Assembly: GCF_004014805.1 (NCBI RefSeq)
Contig: NZ_ATDN01000021.1
Location: 1-64,000, forward strand
DNA from: Mycolicibacterium elephantis DSM 44368
Lineage (GTDB): Bacteria > Actinomycetota > Actinomycetes > Mycobacteriales > Mycobacteriaceae
DNA: 64,000 nt
Direction of reading: 5' to 3'
The position numbers were made by a program, and so were the translations under genes. Under the pieces are notes generated by a model, which saw only the letters and a program-made list of their open reading frames with translations, ran no database searches and was not told the DNA's origin. Positions 18,497 through 26,668 of the stretch are shown here, piece after piece; within the stretch, counting starts at the first letter, position 1; each line of letters opens with the position of its first letter.

Positions 18497-19009
18497 ATGG
18501 CCAACTCGCTGCTCGATTTCGTGATGTCGGTGGTGCGGGACCCGGACACCGCTGCCCGCTTCGCCGCCGATCCCGATCAAGCGATCGCCGACGCCGACCT
18601 GACCAACGTGACCAGCGCCGACGTCGAAGCCCTGATCCCTGTGGTCACCGAGTCGATGTCGTCGTTGGTGACCGATATGCCCGCCGTCGCCGGGCTGGAC
18701 GGGCTTGGTGAGGCGGCGACGAACGTGTGGGCCAGCGGTGCGGCCACCGCTGCCTTCGACGCCTTCGGGGACGAGGTGCCGGCTCCGGTGATCGACGACA
18801 CGGAGTCGTTGATCGCCGATCGCGTCGATGCCATCGACGAGCCCGATGAGGTGCTGCAGTCCGGACTCGACATGCTCGACGACACGTCCGATGTTTCCGA
18901 GGTGCCGATCATCGACGACATCCCGATCGCCGAGCCGTATGTCGGCAGCGATGGCGACGACACCGTCGTCGACGTGGATCCCCAGGCGTCGGGATTCGAC
19001 ATCTTCTGA
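18497..19009 (+). CDS. IniB N-terminal-domain paralogue (Rv0340-like)
   Basis: A 170-residue acidic protein. Its first about 50 residues (MANSLLDFVMSVVRDPDTAA, FAADPDQAIADADLTNVTSADV) align by eye with the start of IniB encoded next (MTNVIDWILNLFRDPVRAHE, FIADPDRAMSNAGVQNLTAAQV), so both share the IniB N-terminal domain. The rest is Asp/Glu/Val-rich (VDVDPQASGFDIF at the end) with no repeats and no clear signal peptide. It occupies the Rv0340 position directly before iniB. The start is set by the Shine-Dalgarno sequence at 18480-18490. Its function is unknown; co-regulation with iniB is suggested by the shared CCCCTAA boxes. Confidence 0.8.
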   Translation: MANSLLDFVMSVVRDPDTAARFAADPDQAIADADLTNVTSADVEALIPVVTESMSSLVTDMPAVAGLDGLGEAATNVWASGAATAAFDAFGDEVPAPVIDDTESLIADRVDAIDEPDEVLQSGLDMLDDTSDVSEVPIIDDIPIAEPYVGSDGDDTVVDVDPQASGFDIF

Positions 19010-19093
19010 CGCACCCCTGTAACCCTTCCCGAGACTGCGCGGCCGGTGTCCGGCCACGCAGTCTTCGTGTTGTTCGGCCTGGTCATGCGGCAT

Positions 19094-19119
19094 CCCCTAA
19101 AGACCCCCTAATCCCCTAA
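19094..19119. promoter_or_regulatory. Three tandem CCCCTAA heptamers upstream of iniB
   Basis: CCCCTAA occurs at 19094-19100, 19105-19111 and 19113-19119, with start-to-start spacings of 11 and 8 bases. This lies about 150-170 bp before the iniB ATG. iniBAC in M. tuberculosis is induced by cell-wall inhibitors such as isoniazid and ethambutol, and these repeats are candidates for the activator site. The same element precedes the neighbouring IniB-domain gene. A TTGGGG sequence downstream (19129-19134) is a partial reverse-orientation match. Confidence 0.55.
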
Positions 19120-19266
19120 CGGGCGGTATTGGGGCAGCCCCTGCTGCCGGGTCGAAGGGAGGGGTTCAGACCCCGTTCCGTGGGGGTCGTCGGCTCCATA
19201 ACGTGGTTGTCAGCTCGCCGGACAGCCCGGCAACCAGCTCCCCTCACAAGTGAAAGGACCGAAGAA

Positions 19267-20247
19267 ATGACGAACGTAATCGACTGGATCCTCAACCTGT
19301 TTCGCGATCCGGTTCGGGCGCACGAGTTCATCGCAGACCCCGATCGGGCCATGTCCAATGCCGGCGTCCAGAACCTGACCGCCGCGCAGGTGCAGTCCGT
19401 GGCCGCCACCGTGGCGCCGGCCGCCGTGTTGCAAGGCGGCGGTGACCCCGTCGTCGGGCTGCAGCAGGCCGTTGCCCAGACCCACGGCATCGCGTTCGCG
19501 CCGCAGCGCCAAACCGATCTGCTGTCGAACAACGACACCCGCTTCCTGAGCCCGGAGTACGACGTCAACAACATCGCCGGCCAGGACCAGCAGCAGGGTG
19601 CGGTCAACGTTGGTCTGGACTTCGGTGACATCACCTTCGGCGACAAGACCACCAACACCGCCACCGACGGCGGCGTGGTCAACACCGGTACCGCAGGCGA
19701 CATCGACGCGACCAACGTCGACGGCGACGGCAACGTGGTCGGCGACGACAACGAAAACGTCAACACCGGCGACATCGACGACTCCAACGTCAACATCGGT
19801 GAGGACAACGAGATCGACGACAGCGGCGACCAGACCGCGGGCGGCGATATCATCTCCGACAACGACGGCCCCGTCATCAACGACGTCGACATGAGCGGCG
19901 GCGACGGCGGCGGCGCGGTCGGTGGTGACGGCGGCGGCGGGCTGATCGGCGTCGGCAACGACGGTGGCAACGCCACGGGCGGAGCCGGCGGCAGCGGTGG
20001 CGGGATCATCATCAACGACAACGACACCACCAACGTCGACGGCAACCAGACCAACGTCGGAGACATCGACGGCTCGGTTTCCGGTGGCATCTCCGGCGGC
20101 TCGAGCATCGAGGACAACTCGGTGGACAACTCCGTCGACAACTCGGTGGACAATTCCGGCCAGGACAACTCGGTCGACAACTCCACCGACAACTCCGGCC
20201 AGGTCAACACCGATGTCGATGTGAGCACCGACGTGGGTCTCTTCTGA
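19267..20247 (+). CDS. iniB: IniB, isoniazid-inducible protein with Asp/Asn/Gly repeats
   Basis: A 326-residue protein whose first about 50 residues are the IniB N-terminal domain (MTNVIDWILNLFRDPVRAHE). From about residue 110 on it is almost entirely Asp, Asn, Gly, Val, Thr and Ser, with blocks such as NVDGDGNVVGDDNENVNTGD, glycine-rich SGGDGGGAVGGDGGGG, and a terminal DNSVDNS repeat array. M. tuberculosis IniB is longer and Gly/Ala-rich, so the domain plan is shared but the repeat composition differs. Position directly before iniA and iniC, and the ini N-domain, support the name. The ATG at 19267 follows a GAAAGGA ribosome-binding sequence. The molecular role is unknown. Confidence 0.88.
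   Translation: MTNVIDWILNLFRDPVRAHEFIADPDRAMSNAGVQNLTAAQVQSVAATVAPAAVLQGGGDPVVGLQQAVAQTHGIAFAPQRQTDLLSNNDTRFLSPEYDVNNIAGQDQQQGAVNVGLDFGDITFGDKTTNTATDGGVVNTGTAGDIDATNVDGDGNVVGDDNENVNTGDIDDSNVNIGEDNEIDDSGDQTAGGDIISDNDGPVINDVDMSGGDGGGAVGGDGGGGLIGVGNDGGNATGGAGGSGGGIIINDNDTTNVDGNQTNVGDIDGSVSGGISGGSSIEDNSVDNSVDNSVDNSGQDNSVDNSTDNSGQVNTDVDVSTDVGLF
20112..20205 (+). repeat. 12-base coding repeat (DNSV) near the 3' end of iniB
   Basis: GACAACTCSGTS-type 12-base units repeat at least seven times, with GGCCAG inserts (encoding DNSVDNSVDNSVDNS, GQ, DNSVDNSTDNS, GQ). Such in-frame repeats can change copy number by slippage or recombination, so length variation between strains is likely. Confidence 0.8.
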
Positions 20248-20345
20248 CTCATCCGGATCGCGCGGCTGGCGGAGATCAAAATCTGATCCCCGCCAGTTGG
20301 CGCATCTACCGTTAGTAGACAGCGCCTTTCGACCAAGAGGAATCC

Positions 20346-22238
20346 ATGACGCAATCCACCGACCCTCGCAAGGCGGCGGCACCGGCCGGCGGGCCCGCCA
20401 AATCGGCAGCGGCCGCCGGGCCGGCCAAATCCACCAAGGTCATCGTCGAACTGATCGACCACACCAGCAAGATCGCCGACGCGCACGAACGGACCGACCT
20501 GGTGGATCGGCTGGCCAGGGCCAAGAATCGCGTCACGGACCCGCAGATCCGCGTAGTGGTCGCCGGCCAGCTCAAGCAGGGCAAGAGTCAATTGTTGAAC
20601 TCACTGCTCAACGTGCCGGTGGCGCGTGTCGGCGACGACGAGAGCACGGTGCTGCCGACCGTGGTGTCCTACGGGGAGACCGCGGCCGCGAAAATCATTG
20701 TGGCGCGGGGCGAAGGCGAGGAGCCCGACGAGATCGACATCCCGATGGCCGACCTCAAGAACGACCTGCGCCGCGCCCCGCAGGCGGGTGGCAGGGAGGT
20801 GTTGCGGGTCGAGGTCACCGCGGCCGGCCCGCTGCTGAAGAACGGGTTGTCGTTCGTGGACACCCCGGGTGTGGGCGGGCACGGTCAACCGCATCTCTCC
20901 GCGACGCTCGGCCTGCTGCCCGACGCCGACGCGGTGCTGATGTGCAGCGACACCAGCCAGGAGTTCACCGAACCCGAGATGACGTTCATGCGGCAGGCGT
21001 TTGAGATATGTCCGCTGGCAACGATCATCGCCACCAAGACCGACCTCTACCCGCATTGGCGCCAGATCGTCGAAGCCAACAGGTCCCATCTGCAACGGGC
21101 GGGGTTGGACATTCCGATCATTCCGTCGTCGTCGCTGCTGCGCAGCCATGCCATCCAGCTCAACGACAAAGAGCTCAACGAGGAATCGAATTTCCCTGCG
21201 ATCGTGAGGTTCCTCAGCGAGCAGGTGTTGGCCCAGCAGAACGACCGGATCCGCAACCTGGTGGTCAACGAGGTCCGTTCGGCCGCAGAGCATCTGACGA
21301 TGGCCGTGGAATCCGAACTGGCGGCGCTGAACGACTCCGAGACCCGGGAGCGGCTCAAAGCCGAACTCGAGCAACGCAAAGAGGAAGCCCAGGACGCGTT
21401 GCAGCAGACCGCGCTGTGGCAGCAGGTACTCAACGACGGGATCTCGGACCTGACCGCCGACGTCGACCACGATCTGCGCAACCGGTTCCGGGCCATCAGC
21501 CAACACATCGAGAAGGTCATCGACAACTGCGATCCCACCCACCACTGGGCCGAGATCGGGTCCGAGCTGGAGGAGGCGGTCGCCACCGCGGTGGGCGACA
21601 ACTTCGTGTGGGCCTACCAGCGGGCGGAGGTGCTGGCCGCCGAGGTCGCCCGCACGTTCGTGGAGGCGGGCCTCGAGGCGGTCAAGATGCCGCAGATCGA
21701 TCCCAGCCAGATGGGGGCGAGCCTCGGTGAGATCAAGTCACTGGCCAGCCTCGAGGCCAAGCCGATCGGCAAGGGCCGCAAGCTCACCATGGGCATGCAG
21801 GGGTCCTACGGCGGCGTGCTGATGTTCGGGATGATGACGTCGTTCGCCGGGCTGGGCATGTTCAACCCGCTGTCCATCGGCGCCGGGCTGCTGATGGGAC
21901 GCACCGCCTACAAGGAGAACATGGAGAACCGGATGCTGCGGGTGCGCAACGAGGCGAAGCTGAACACCCGCCGGTTCATCGACGACACCCAGTTCGTGGT
22001 GAGCAAGGAATCCCGCGACCGCCTCAAGGGCATCCAGCGGCAGCTGCGAGACCACTACCGCGCAATCGCCAACCAGACCACGCGATCGCTCAACGAGTCG
22101 CTGCAGGCCACCATCGCGTCGGCCAGGCTCGAGGAAACCGAGCGCAACAACCGGATCCGTGAACTCGAACGACAGCTCAACATTCTCAAGCAGGTGCTCG
22201 AGCACGCGGCGAAGTTGACGCCCGCGCGCCCCGCCTGA
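20346..22238 (+). CDS. iniA: IniA, dynamin-like GTPase
   Basis: A 630-residue bacterial dynamin-like protein. The GTPase domain has P-loop VVAGQLKQGKSQLLNSLLNV (residues about 65-84), the G3 motif SFVDTPGVGG and G4 IATKTD. A long helical neck follows (residues about 300-450), then a short hydrophobic segment (GGVLMFGMMTSFAGLGMFNP) expected to insert into membrane, and a C-terminal helical region. M. tuberculosis IniA binds membrane and remodels it; the gene is linked to isoniazid/ethambutol tolerance. It starts 98 bp after iniB and is followed 99 bp later by iniC, its usual partner. Confidence 0.95.
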   Translation: MTQSTDPRKAAAPAGGPAKSAAAAGPAKSTKVIVELIDHTSKIADAHERTDLVDRLARAKNRVTDPQIRVVVAGQLKQGKSQLLNSLLNVPVARVGDDESTVLPTVVSYGETAAAKIIVARGEGEEPDEIDIPMADLKNDLRRAPQAGGREVLRVEVTAAGPLLKNGLSFVDTPGVGGHGQPHLSATLGLLPDADAVLMCSDTSQEFTEPEMTFMRQAFEICPLATIIATKTDLYPHWRQIVEANRSHLQRAGLDIPIIPSSSLLRSHAIQLNDKELNEESNFPAIVRFLSEQVLAQQNDRIRNLVVNEVRSAAEHLTMAVESELAALNDSETRERLKAELEQRKEEAQDALQQTALWQQVLNDGISDLTADVDHDLRNRFRAISQHIEKVIDNCDPTHHWAEIGSELEEAVATAVGDNFVWAYQRAEVLAAEVARTFVEAGLEAVKMPQIDPSQMGASLGEIKSLASLEAKPIGKGRKLTMGMQGSYGGVLMFGMMTSFAGLGMFNPLSIGAGLLMGRTAYKENMENRMLRVRNEAKLNTRRFIDDTQFVVSKESRDRLKGIQRQLRDHYRAIANQTTRSLNESLQATIASARLEETERNNRIRELERQLNILKQVLEHAAKLTPARPA

Positions 22239-22337
22239 CCCGTGAACCGGGGTGCGGTGTGGCATAGGTGCCACCCCGCGGGCCTAAGCTGGTTCTTCCG
22301 ATCATTACCGAGCGGGAGGACGTCGAGGTAGCGCGAG

Positions 22338-23831
22338 ATGAGCACGAGCGATCAGGTGCGCGCGATCCTGGACGGAACCATCCAGGCCTACCGCGCCGAC
22401 CCCGCTTACCGCCACCGTCCCGACGTGCACAACGAGCTGGACCGTATCGGTCGCCGGCTCAACCAACCGATCCGCATCGCCCTGGCAGGGACGCTGAAGG
22501 CGGGTAAGTCCACCCTGGTGAATGCCCTTGTGGGAGAGGACATCGCACCCACCGACGCCACCGAGGCCACCCGCATCGTGACGTGCTTCCGACATGGCCC
22601 GACGCCGAAGGTGACGGCCAACCACGTCGGCGGCCGGCGCTCCAACGTGCCGATCGGCCGCGACCCCAAAGAGGGTGGCCTCACGTTCGACTTCGCCAGC
22701 CTCGACCCCGAGGACATCGTCGACCTCGACGTGGAGTGGCCCGCCGCCGAACTCATCGACACCACGATCATCGACACCCCGGGCACGTCGTCGCTGAACC
22801 GCGACGTCTCCGAACGCACTCTGCGGCTGCTGGTGCCCGAGGACGGTGTGCCGCGTGTCGACGCCGTGGTGTTCCTGCTGCGCACGCTCAACGCCCCAGA
22901 CATCGCGCTGCTCAAGCAGATCGGTGAATTGGTGGGCGGGTCTGCGGGGGCGCTCGGGGTGATCGGCGTCGTGTCACGCGCCGACGAGATCGGCGCCGGA
23001 CGCATCGACGCGATGCTGTCGGCCAAAGACGTGGCCACCCGGTTCACCAGAGAGATGGACAGGACCGGGATCTGCCAGGCGGTGGTCCCGGTGTCGGGTC
23101 TGCTCGCATTCACCGCCCGCACGCTGCGGCAGAGCGAGTTCGTCGCGCTGGAGAAACTCGCCGCGGTCGATGCCGCCGAACTCACCAAGGCGATGTTGTC
23201 GGTGGACCGGTTCGTGCGCGAGGACAGCGATCTACCGGTCGACGCCGCCACCCGCGCCGCGCTGCTGGACCGCTTCGGCATGTTCGGGATCCGGATTTCG
23301 ATCGCGGTGCTGCGTGCCGGCGTCACCGATTCGGTGGCGTTGGCCGACGAACTGTTGGAACGCAGCGGCCTGGTGGCCCTGCGCGATGTAATCGACCAGC
23401 AGTTCGCGCAGCGCTCGGATCTGCTCAAGGCCCACACGGCGTTGCGGTCGCTTCGGCAGTTCGTGCAGAACAATCCGATCTACGCCACGCCTTACATCAT
23501 CGCCGACATCGACCCGCTGCTCGCCGACACCCACGCCTTCGAAGAGCTGCGGCTGCTCTCCCAATTGCACTCGCGGCCAACGACGTTGAACGAGGACGAG
23601 ATGGCGTCGCTGCGTCGGATCATCGGTGGTTCGGGCACCGACGCCGCCAGCCGGCTGGGACTGCAACCCGATGCGCCGTACGACGGGCCGAGGGCGGCGT
23701 TCGCGGCGGCGCAGCGCTGGCGCCGGCGGGCCGATCACCCGCTCAACGACCCGTTCACCACGCGGGCGTGCCGCGCGGCGGTGCGCAGCGCCGAGGCGCT
23801 GGTGGCCGAGTACGCCGCCCGCGGCCGCTGA
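22338..23831 (+). CDS. iniC: IniC, dynamin-like GTPase partner of IniA
   Basis: A 497-residue second dynamin-family GTPase, close in length to the M. tuberculosis protein. It has P-loop IALAGTLKAGKSTLVNALVG (residues about 45-64), the switch threonine region DATEATRIVT, G3 TIIDTPGTSS and G4 VVSRADEIG. No hydrophobic paddle as clear as in IniA is visible, so membrane contact may come through IniA. The ATG at 22338 begins MSTSDQVRAILDG. It ends the iniB-iniA-iniC unit and is convergent with a Thr-rich protein gene; a hairpin lies between them. Confidence 0.94.
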   Translation: MSTSDQVRAILDGTIQAYRADPAYRHRPDVHNELDRIGRRLNQPIRIALAGTLKAGKSTLVNALVGEDIAPTDATEATRIVTCFRHGPTPKVTANHVGGRRSNVPIGRDPKEGGLTFDFASLDPEDIVDLDVEWPAAELIDTTIIDTPGTSSLNRDVSERTLRLLVPEDGVPRVDAVVFLLRTLNAPDIALLKQIGELVGGSAGALGVIGVVSRADEIGAGRIDAMLSAKDVATRFTREMDRTGICQAVVPVSGLLAFTARTLRQSEFVALEKLAAVDAAELTKAMLSVDRFVREDSDLPVDAATRAALLDRFGMFGIRISIAVLRAGVTDSVALADELLERSGLVALRDVIDQQFAQRSDLLKAHTALRSLRQFVQNNPIYATPYIIADIDPLLADTHAFEELRLLSQLHSRPTTLNEDEMASLRRIIGGSGTDAASRLGLQPDAPYDGPRAAFAAAQRWRRRADHPLNDPFTTRACRAAVRSAEALVAEYAARGR

Positions 23832-23859
23832 GCGGCCCAGCATTGACTCTGCGTCCAGC

Positions 23860-23883
23860 GCGCGAAATCAGCTGAAATCGCGC
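23860..23883. terminator. Hairpin between convergent iniC and Thr-rich gene
   Basis: GCGCGA at 23860-23865 pairs with TCGCGC at 23878-23883, and the inner TCAG/CTGA also pairs, separated by an AA/AA mismatch. It sits 29 bases after the iniC stop and 35 before the convergent gene's stop, a suitable place for a bidirectional terminator. There is no T-tract, as is usual for mycobacterial hairpins. Confidence 0.4.
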
Positions 23884-23917
23884 TCTCAGCGCAGGATCGA
23901 GCGCAACCCGCCGCCGG

Positions 23918-24367
23918 CTATTCGCCCTCCGCCGGCACCGTGACGGTCTCGGTAACGGTTTCGGTGCTGGTGCTGATCGTGGTGGTCGGTTCGGTGGTGG
24001 TCGTCGTCGTGGTCGTGGTGGTGGTGGTCGTCGTGGTGGTCGGCGGTGGCGCGGTTGTCGTCGGAGTGACTGTCTCCGTGACGGTTTCGCGCGGCGGCAC
24101 CGTCGTCACCACCGACCGCGACGTCGTGGTCAGCGGGGTCAACGTCTCGGAGTCGGTCGGTTCGTCACCACCGGCGATCAGGTGCGCCAGGCCCCAGACG
24201 ATCAGCGCGATCACCACCGCACCGAGCGCGCCGAACGCGACCAACGCGGCGGGTTTGCGGTACCACGGCGTCGGCTCCTCGGGCGGGCCGCCGTTGCCGT
24301 AGTTCATGTATGCGGTCGGCTCGTCGTTGGGATAGTTCGGGTCGTCGGGAGGTCCGTAGCGCGCCAC
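23918..24367 (-). CDS. Single-pass membrane protein with poly-Thr exported tail
   Basis: A 149-residue protein: a Pro/Tyr/Asn-rich cytoplasmic N-terminus (MARYGPPDDPNYPNDEPTAY), the juxtamembrane motif TPWYRKP, one membrane helix (ALVAFGALGAVVIALIVWGLAHLI), then a Thr/Val/Pro-rich tail with about 16 consecutive Thr and flanking VTETVT repeats. The order PWY(K/R)(K/R)P, membrane helix, Thr tail is the same as in the C-terminal third of the Hsp70-like protein at 16484-18256, so this looks like a free-standing version of that tail. Thr-rich exported segments are possible O-mannosylation sites (inference). Confidence 0.7.
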   Translation of the reverse strand: MARYGPPDDPNYPNDEPTAYMNYGNGGPPEEPTPWYRKPAALVAFGALGAVVIALIVWGLAHLIAGGDEPTDSETLTPLTTTSRSVVTTVPPRETVTETVTPTTTAPPPTTTTTTTTTTTTTTTTEPTTTISTSTETVTETVTVPAEGE

Positions 24368-24386
24368 GAAGATCGATACTAGGCGC

Positions 24387-24848
24387 TCAGGGCAACGGAT
24401 AGAGCGTGCGCGTCACATTCGTGCGCGGTCGGCGGGTGGTGCGCTCCGTCGTCTCGTCCTCGTCTTCGTCGTCGGTCTCACTGGTCGGCTCGGCGCTGGA
24501 GGTTTCGGGTTCCGACGTGGTTTCCGGCGGCGACGTGGTTTCCGAGGTGGATGTGGTCTCGATCGCCGACAGATCGGTGGTCTGCGGTGGGCTCGTCGTG
24601 GTGATCGTCGCGGTGGTGGTGGTGGCTGTCGTGGTGGCCGCCTGGGTGACCGCCGAATAGCTGGGCTCGACGAAATGGAGCGGAGCTTGTTCAGGCGCGC
24701 TGAACTGGCGGGTCAGCATCGACACGGCGAGCACCAGAAGGCCGATCACCGCCAAGCCGGCGATGCTCGCCCCGGCCACCGTGGGCGTCCGGTTGTGCCA
24801 CGGCTGCCCGTCGGTGCCATCGTCGTCCCGGCGGGTCACGGCACGCAT
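24387..24848 (-). CDS. Single-pass membrane protein with Thr/Ser/Glu-rich tail
   Basis: A 153-residue protein with the same plan as its downstream neighbour: short charged N-terminus (MRAVTRRDDDGTDG), QPWHNRTP motif, a membrane helix (VAGASIAGLAVIGLLVLAVSML), then a tail rich in Thr, Ser, Glu and Pro that ends in acidic DDEDEDETTERTTRRPR. It starts 19 bp upstream of the 23918-24367 gene on the same strand, so the pair forms a small operon. No catalytic residues are apparent. Confidence 0.7.
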   Translation of the reverse strand: MRAVTRRDDDGTDGQPWHNRTPTVAGASIAGLAVIGLLVLAVSMLTRQFSAPEQAPLHFVEPSYSAVTQAATTTATTTTATITTTSPPQTTDLSAIETTSTSETTSPPETTSEPETSSAEPTSETDDEDEDETTERTTRRPRTNVTRTLYPLP

Positions 24849-24876
24849 CGTAGCCGCGGGTTGCTGCCGGCGCGCG

Positions 24877-25821
24877 TTAGCGCAGCGCGGGAACGACCTC
24901 GCGCGCGAAGAACTCGAGGTGGTCGAGATCGGACATGTCGAGAAGCTGCAGGTACACCCGCTGGATTCCGGCGTCGGTGTAGCCGGCGAGCTTGTCGGCG
25001 ATCTCGGCGGGCGTGCCCACCAGCGGTGAGTTGCTGCGCAGCTCGTCGACCTCGCGACCGATGGCCGCGGCGCGCCGGGCGATCTCGGCCTCGTCGCGGC
25101 CTGCGCAGACCACGAACGCGGCGGAGAACGTCATCGAGTCGACAGCGCGCCCGGCATCGTTCAACGCCGTGCGGACCCTGCTGATCTGGGTCGTGGCGAC
25201 GTCGAGCGAAACGAACGGCACGTTGAACTCCGCGGCGAACTCCGCCGCCAGCGCCGGTGTGCGTTTGGCGCCGGTGCCTCCGATGATGATCGGCGGATGC
25301 GGCGTCTGCGCGGGTTTCGGCAGCGCCGGCGAGTTCGTCACCGTGTAGTGGGTGCCCGTGTAGTCGAATGTCTTGCCCGGCGGGGTCGTCCACATCCCGG
25401 TGAGGATGTGCAGCTGTTCTTCGAGCCGCTCGAAGCGCTCACGCACCGAGGGGAACGGGATCGCGTAGCCGGCGTGTTCGGGCTCGAACCAGCCGGCACC
25501 GATCCCGAATTCCACACGCCCGCCGCTCATCTCGTCGACCTGCGCGACCGAGACCGCCAGCGGTCCCGGATAGCGGAACGTCGCCGAGGTGACCAGCGTG
25601 CCGAGCCGGATCGATGACGTCTCGCGCGCGATGCCCGCCAACGTGACCCACGAATCGGTCGGGCCGGGCAAACCGTCACCGCTCATCGCGAGGTAGTGGT
25701 CTGACCGGAAAAACGCGCCGTAGCCAAGTTGCTCGGCGGCGAGAGCGACGGCCAGTTGGTCGGCGTAGGAGGCGCCTTGCTGCGGTTCGACGAAGACCCG
25801 GAAATTCGACAGTGAGTTCAC
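24877..25821 (-). CDS. LLM-class flavin/F420-dependent oxidoreductase
   Basis: A 314-residue luciferase-like (TIM-barrel) oxidoreductase. Family marks are FFRSDHYLAMSGDGLPGPTD, the IRLGTLVTSATFRYPGPLAV strand-loop, EMSGGRVEFGIGAGWFEPEH (a hallmark of F420-dependent members), and PPIIIGGTGAKRTPALAAEF. It starts at GTG 25821 and the N-terminal strand NFRVFVEPQQ follows. Substrate and whether FMN or F420 is used cannot be settled from sequence; mycobacterial homologues mostly use F420. It is 28 bp upstream of the Thr-rich membrane gene pair on the same strand. Confidence 0.85.
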   Translation of the reverse strand: MNSLSNFRVFVEPQQGASYADQLAVALAAEQLGYGAFFRSDHYLAMSGDGLPGPTDSWVTLAGIARETSSIRLGTLVTSATFRYPGPLAVSVAQVDEMSGGRVEFGIGAGWFEPEHAGYAIPFPSVRERFERLEEQLHILTGMWTTPPGKTFDYTGTHYTVTNSPALPKPAQTPHPPIIIGGTGAKRTPALAAEFAAEFNVPFVSLDVATTQISRVRTALNDAGRAVDSMTFSAAFVVCAGRDEAEIARRAAAIGREVDELRSNSPLVGTPAEIADKLAGYTDAGIQRVYLQLLDMSDLDHLEFFAREVVPALR

Positions 25822-26081
25822 GTACGCCAGCGTAGAGGCAGGTTGTGGCGCAGCTCACCCCGACGCCACATTTGGTAACGATTTGATAACGCTGCCGTCC
25901 CGCGATCGGCCGTCGCCTGCCCTCGTGTTTGCGCAGGGTTGGGGGGTGAAGTCGAAGTTCTGCTCGACGATCGGGCCGGTCGAGGCGCTTGATCGGCTAG
26001 TGAGGCTGGCTTACGGTCGGCACACCGTGATCTGAACTAGCGATGGTCGACAACTGCTCGGTGGTGACTGCTAACTAAGTT

Positions 26082-26621
26082 ATGTCCGCTCTGAACCCTG
26101 CCCCGGATTCGTGGGCTGATTCCCTACGCGCACCGGTGGCTGCAGATGCGCTCGCAATGCACCAATTAGTTGCTGAGACGGGTGTGCTTGACCTCAACTC
26201 GTCATACGCGTACCTGTTGATGGCGACGGATTTCGCGGACACCTCGATCGTGGCGCATCGCGACGGCAGACTGTTCGGGCTCATCACCGGCTATCACCCG
26301 CCGGCCCGCCCCGATGTGCTGTTCGTCTGGCAGGTGGCAGTGGCCGAAGCCGCACGCGGACAAGGTCTGGCCGGCGCAATGCTCGACGCGCTGGTATACC
26401 GCGTCCGGCGTGACCGCTGCGGTCACCCCGTCACGGTGGAGACCACGGTGGCCCCGAGCAACACGGCGTCACGGGCGTTCTTCGGAGCGTTCGCCCGGCG
26501 CCATGGGGTGCCGTTGACCGAGAGTCCGCACTTCAGCTCCGCGCTCCTTTCCGTGGAGGGGGAGCACGAGGACGAGCCGCTGCTTCGTATCGGCCCGCTC
26601 ACGGCAGCACTAACCGCATGA
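26082..26621 (+). CDS. ectA: L-2,4-diaminobutyrate N-acetyltransferase
   Basis: A 179-residue GNAT acetyltransferase that acetylates diaminobutyrate, the second enzymatic step of ectoine synthesis. Visible landmarks: MHQLVAETGVLDLNSSYAYLL, the EctA-typical LITGYHPPARPDVLFVWQVAV, the acetyl-CoA loop ARGQGLAGAML, and TTVAPSNTASRAFFGAFARR. Length is normal. It is first in ectABCD, 47 bp before ectB; the 260-bp region upstream (25822-26081) should hold the promoter but shows no site I can assign. Expression is normally raised by high osmolarity. Confidence 0.94.
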   Translation: MSALNPAPDSWADSLRAPVAADALAMHQLVAETGVLDLNSSYAYLLMATDFADTSIVAHRDGRLFGLITGYHPPARPDVLFVWQVAVAEAARGQGLAGAMLDALVYRVRRDRCGHPVTVETTVAPSNTASRAFFGAFARRHGVPLTESPHFSSALLSVEGEHEDEPLLRIGPLTAALTA

Positions 26622-26668
26622 AATGACCGAAACCGTAAATTGATTGATCGAAACTGAGGATTGACTGC

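Noticed and set aside
23985..24060. GGTGGTCGT triplet run considered as a non-coding microsatellite
   Set aside because: It is in frame as poly-Thr in a protein with a membrane helix, and uses several Thr codons.
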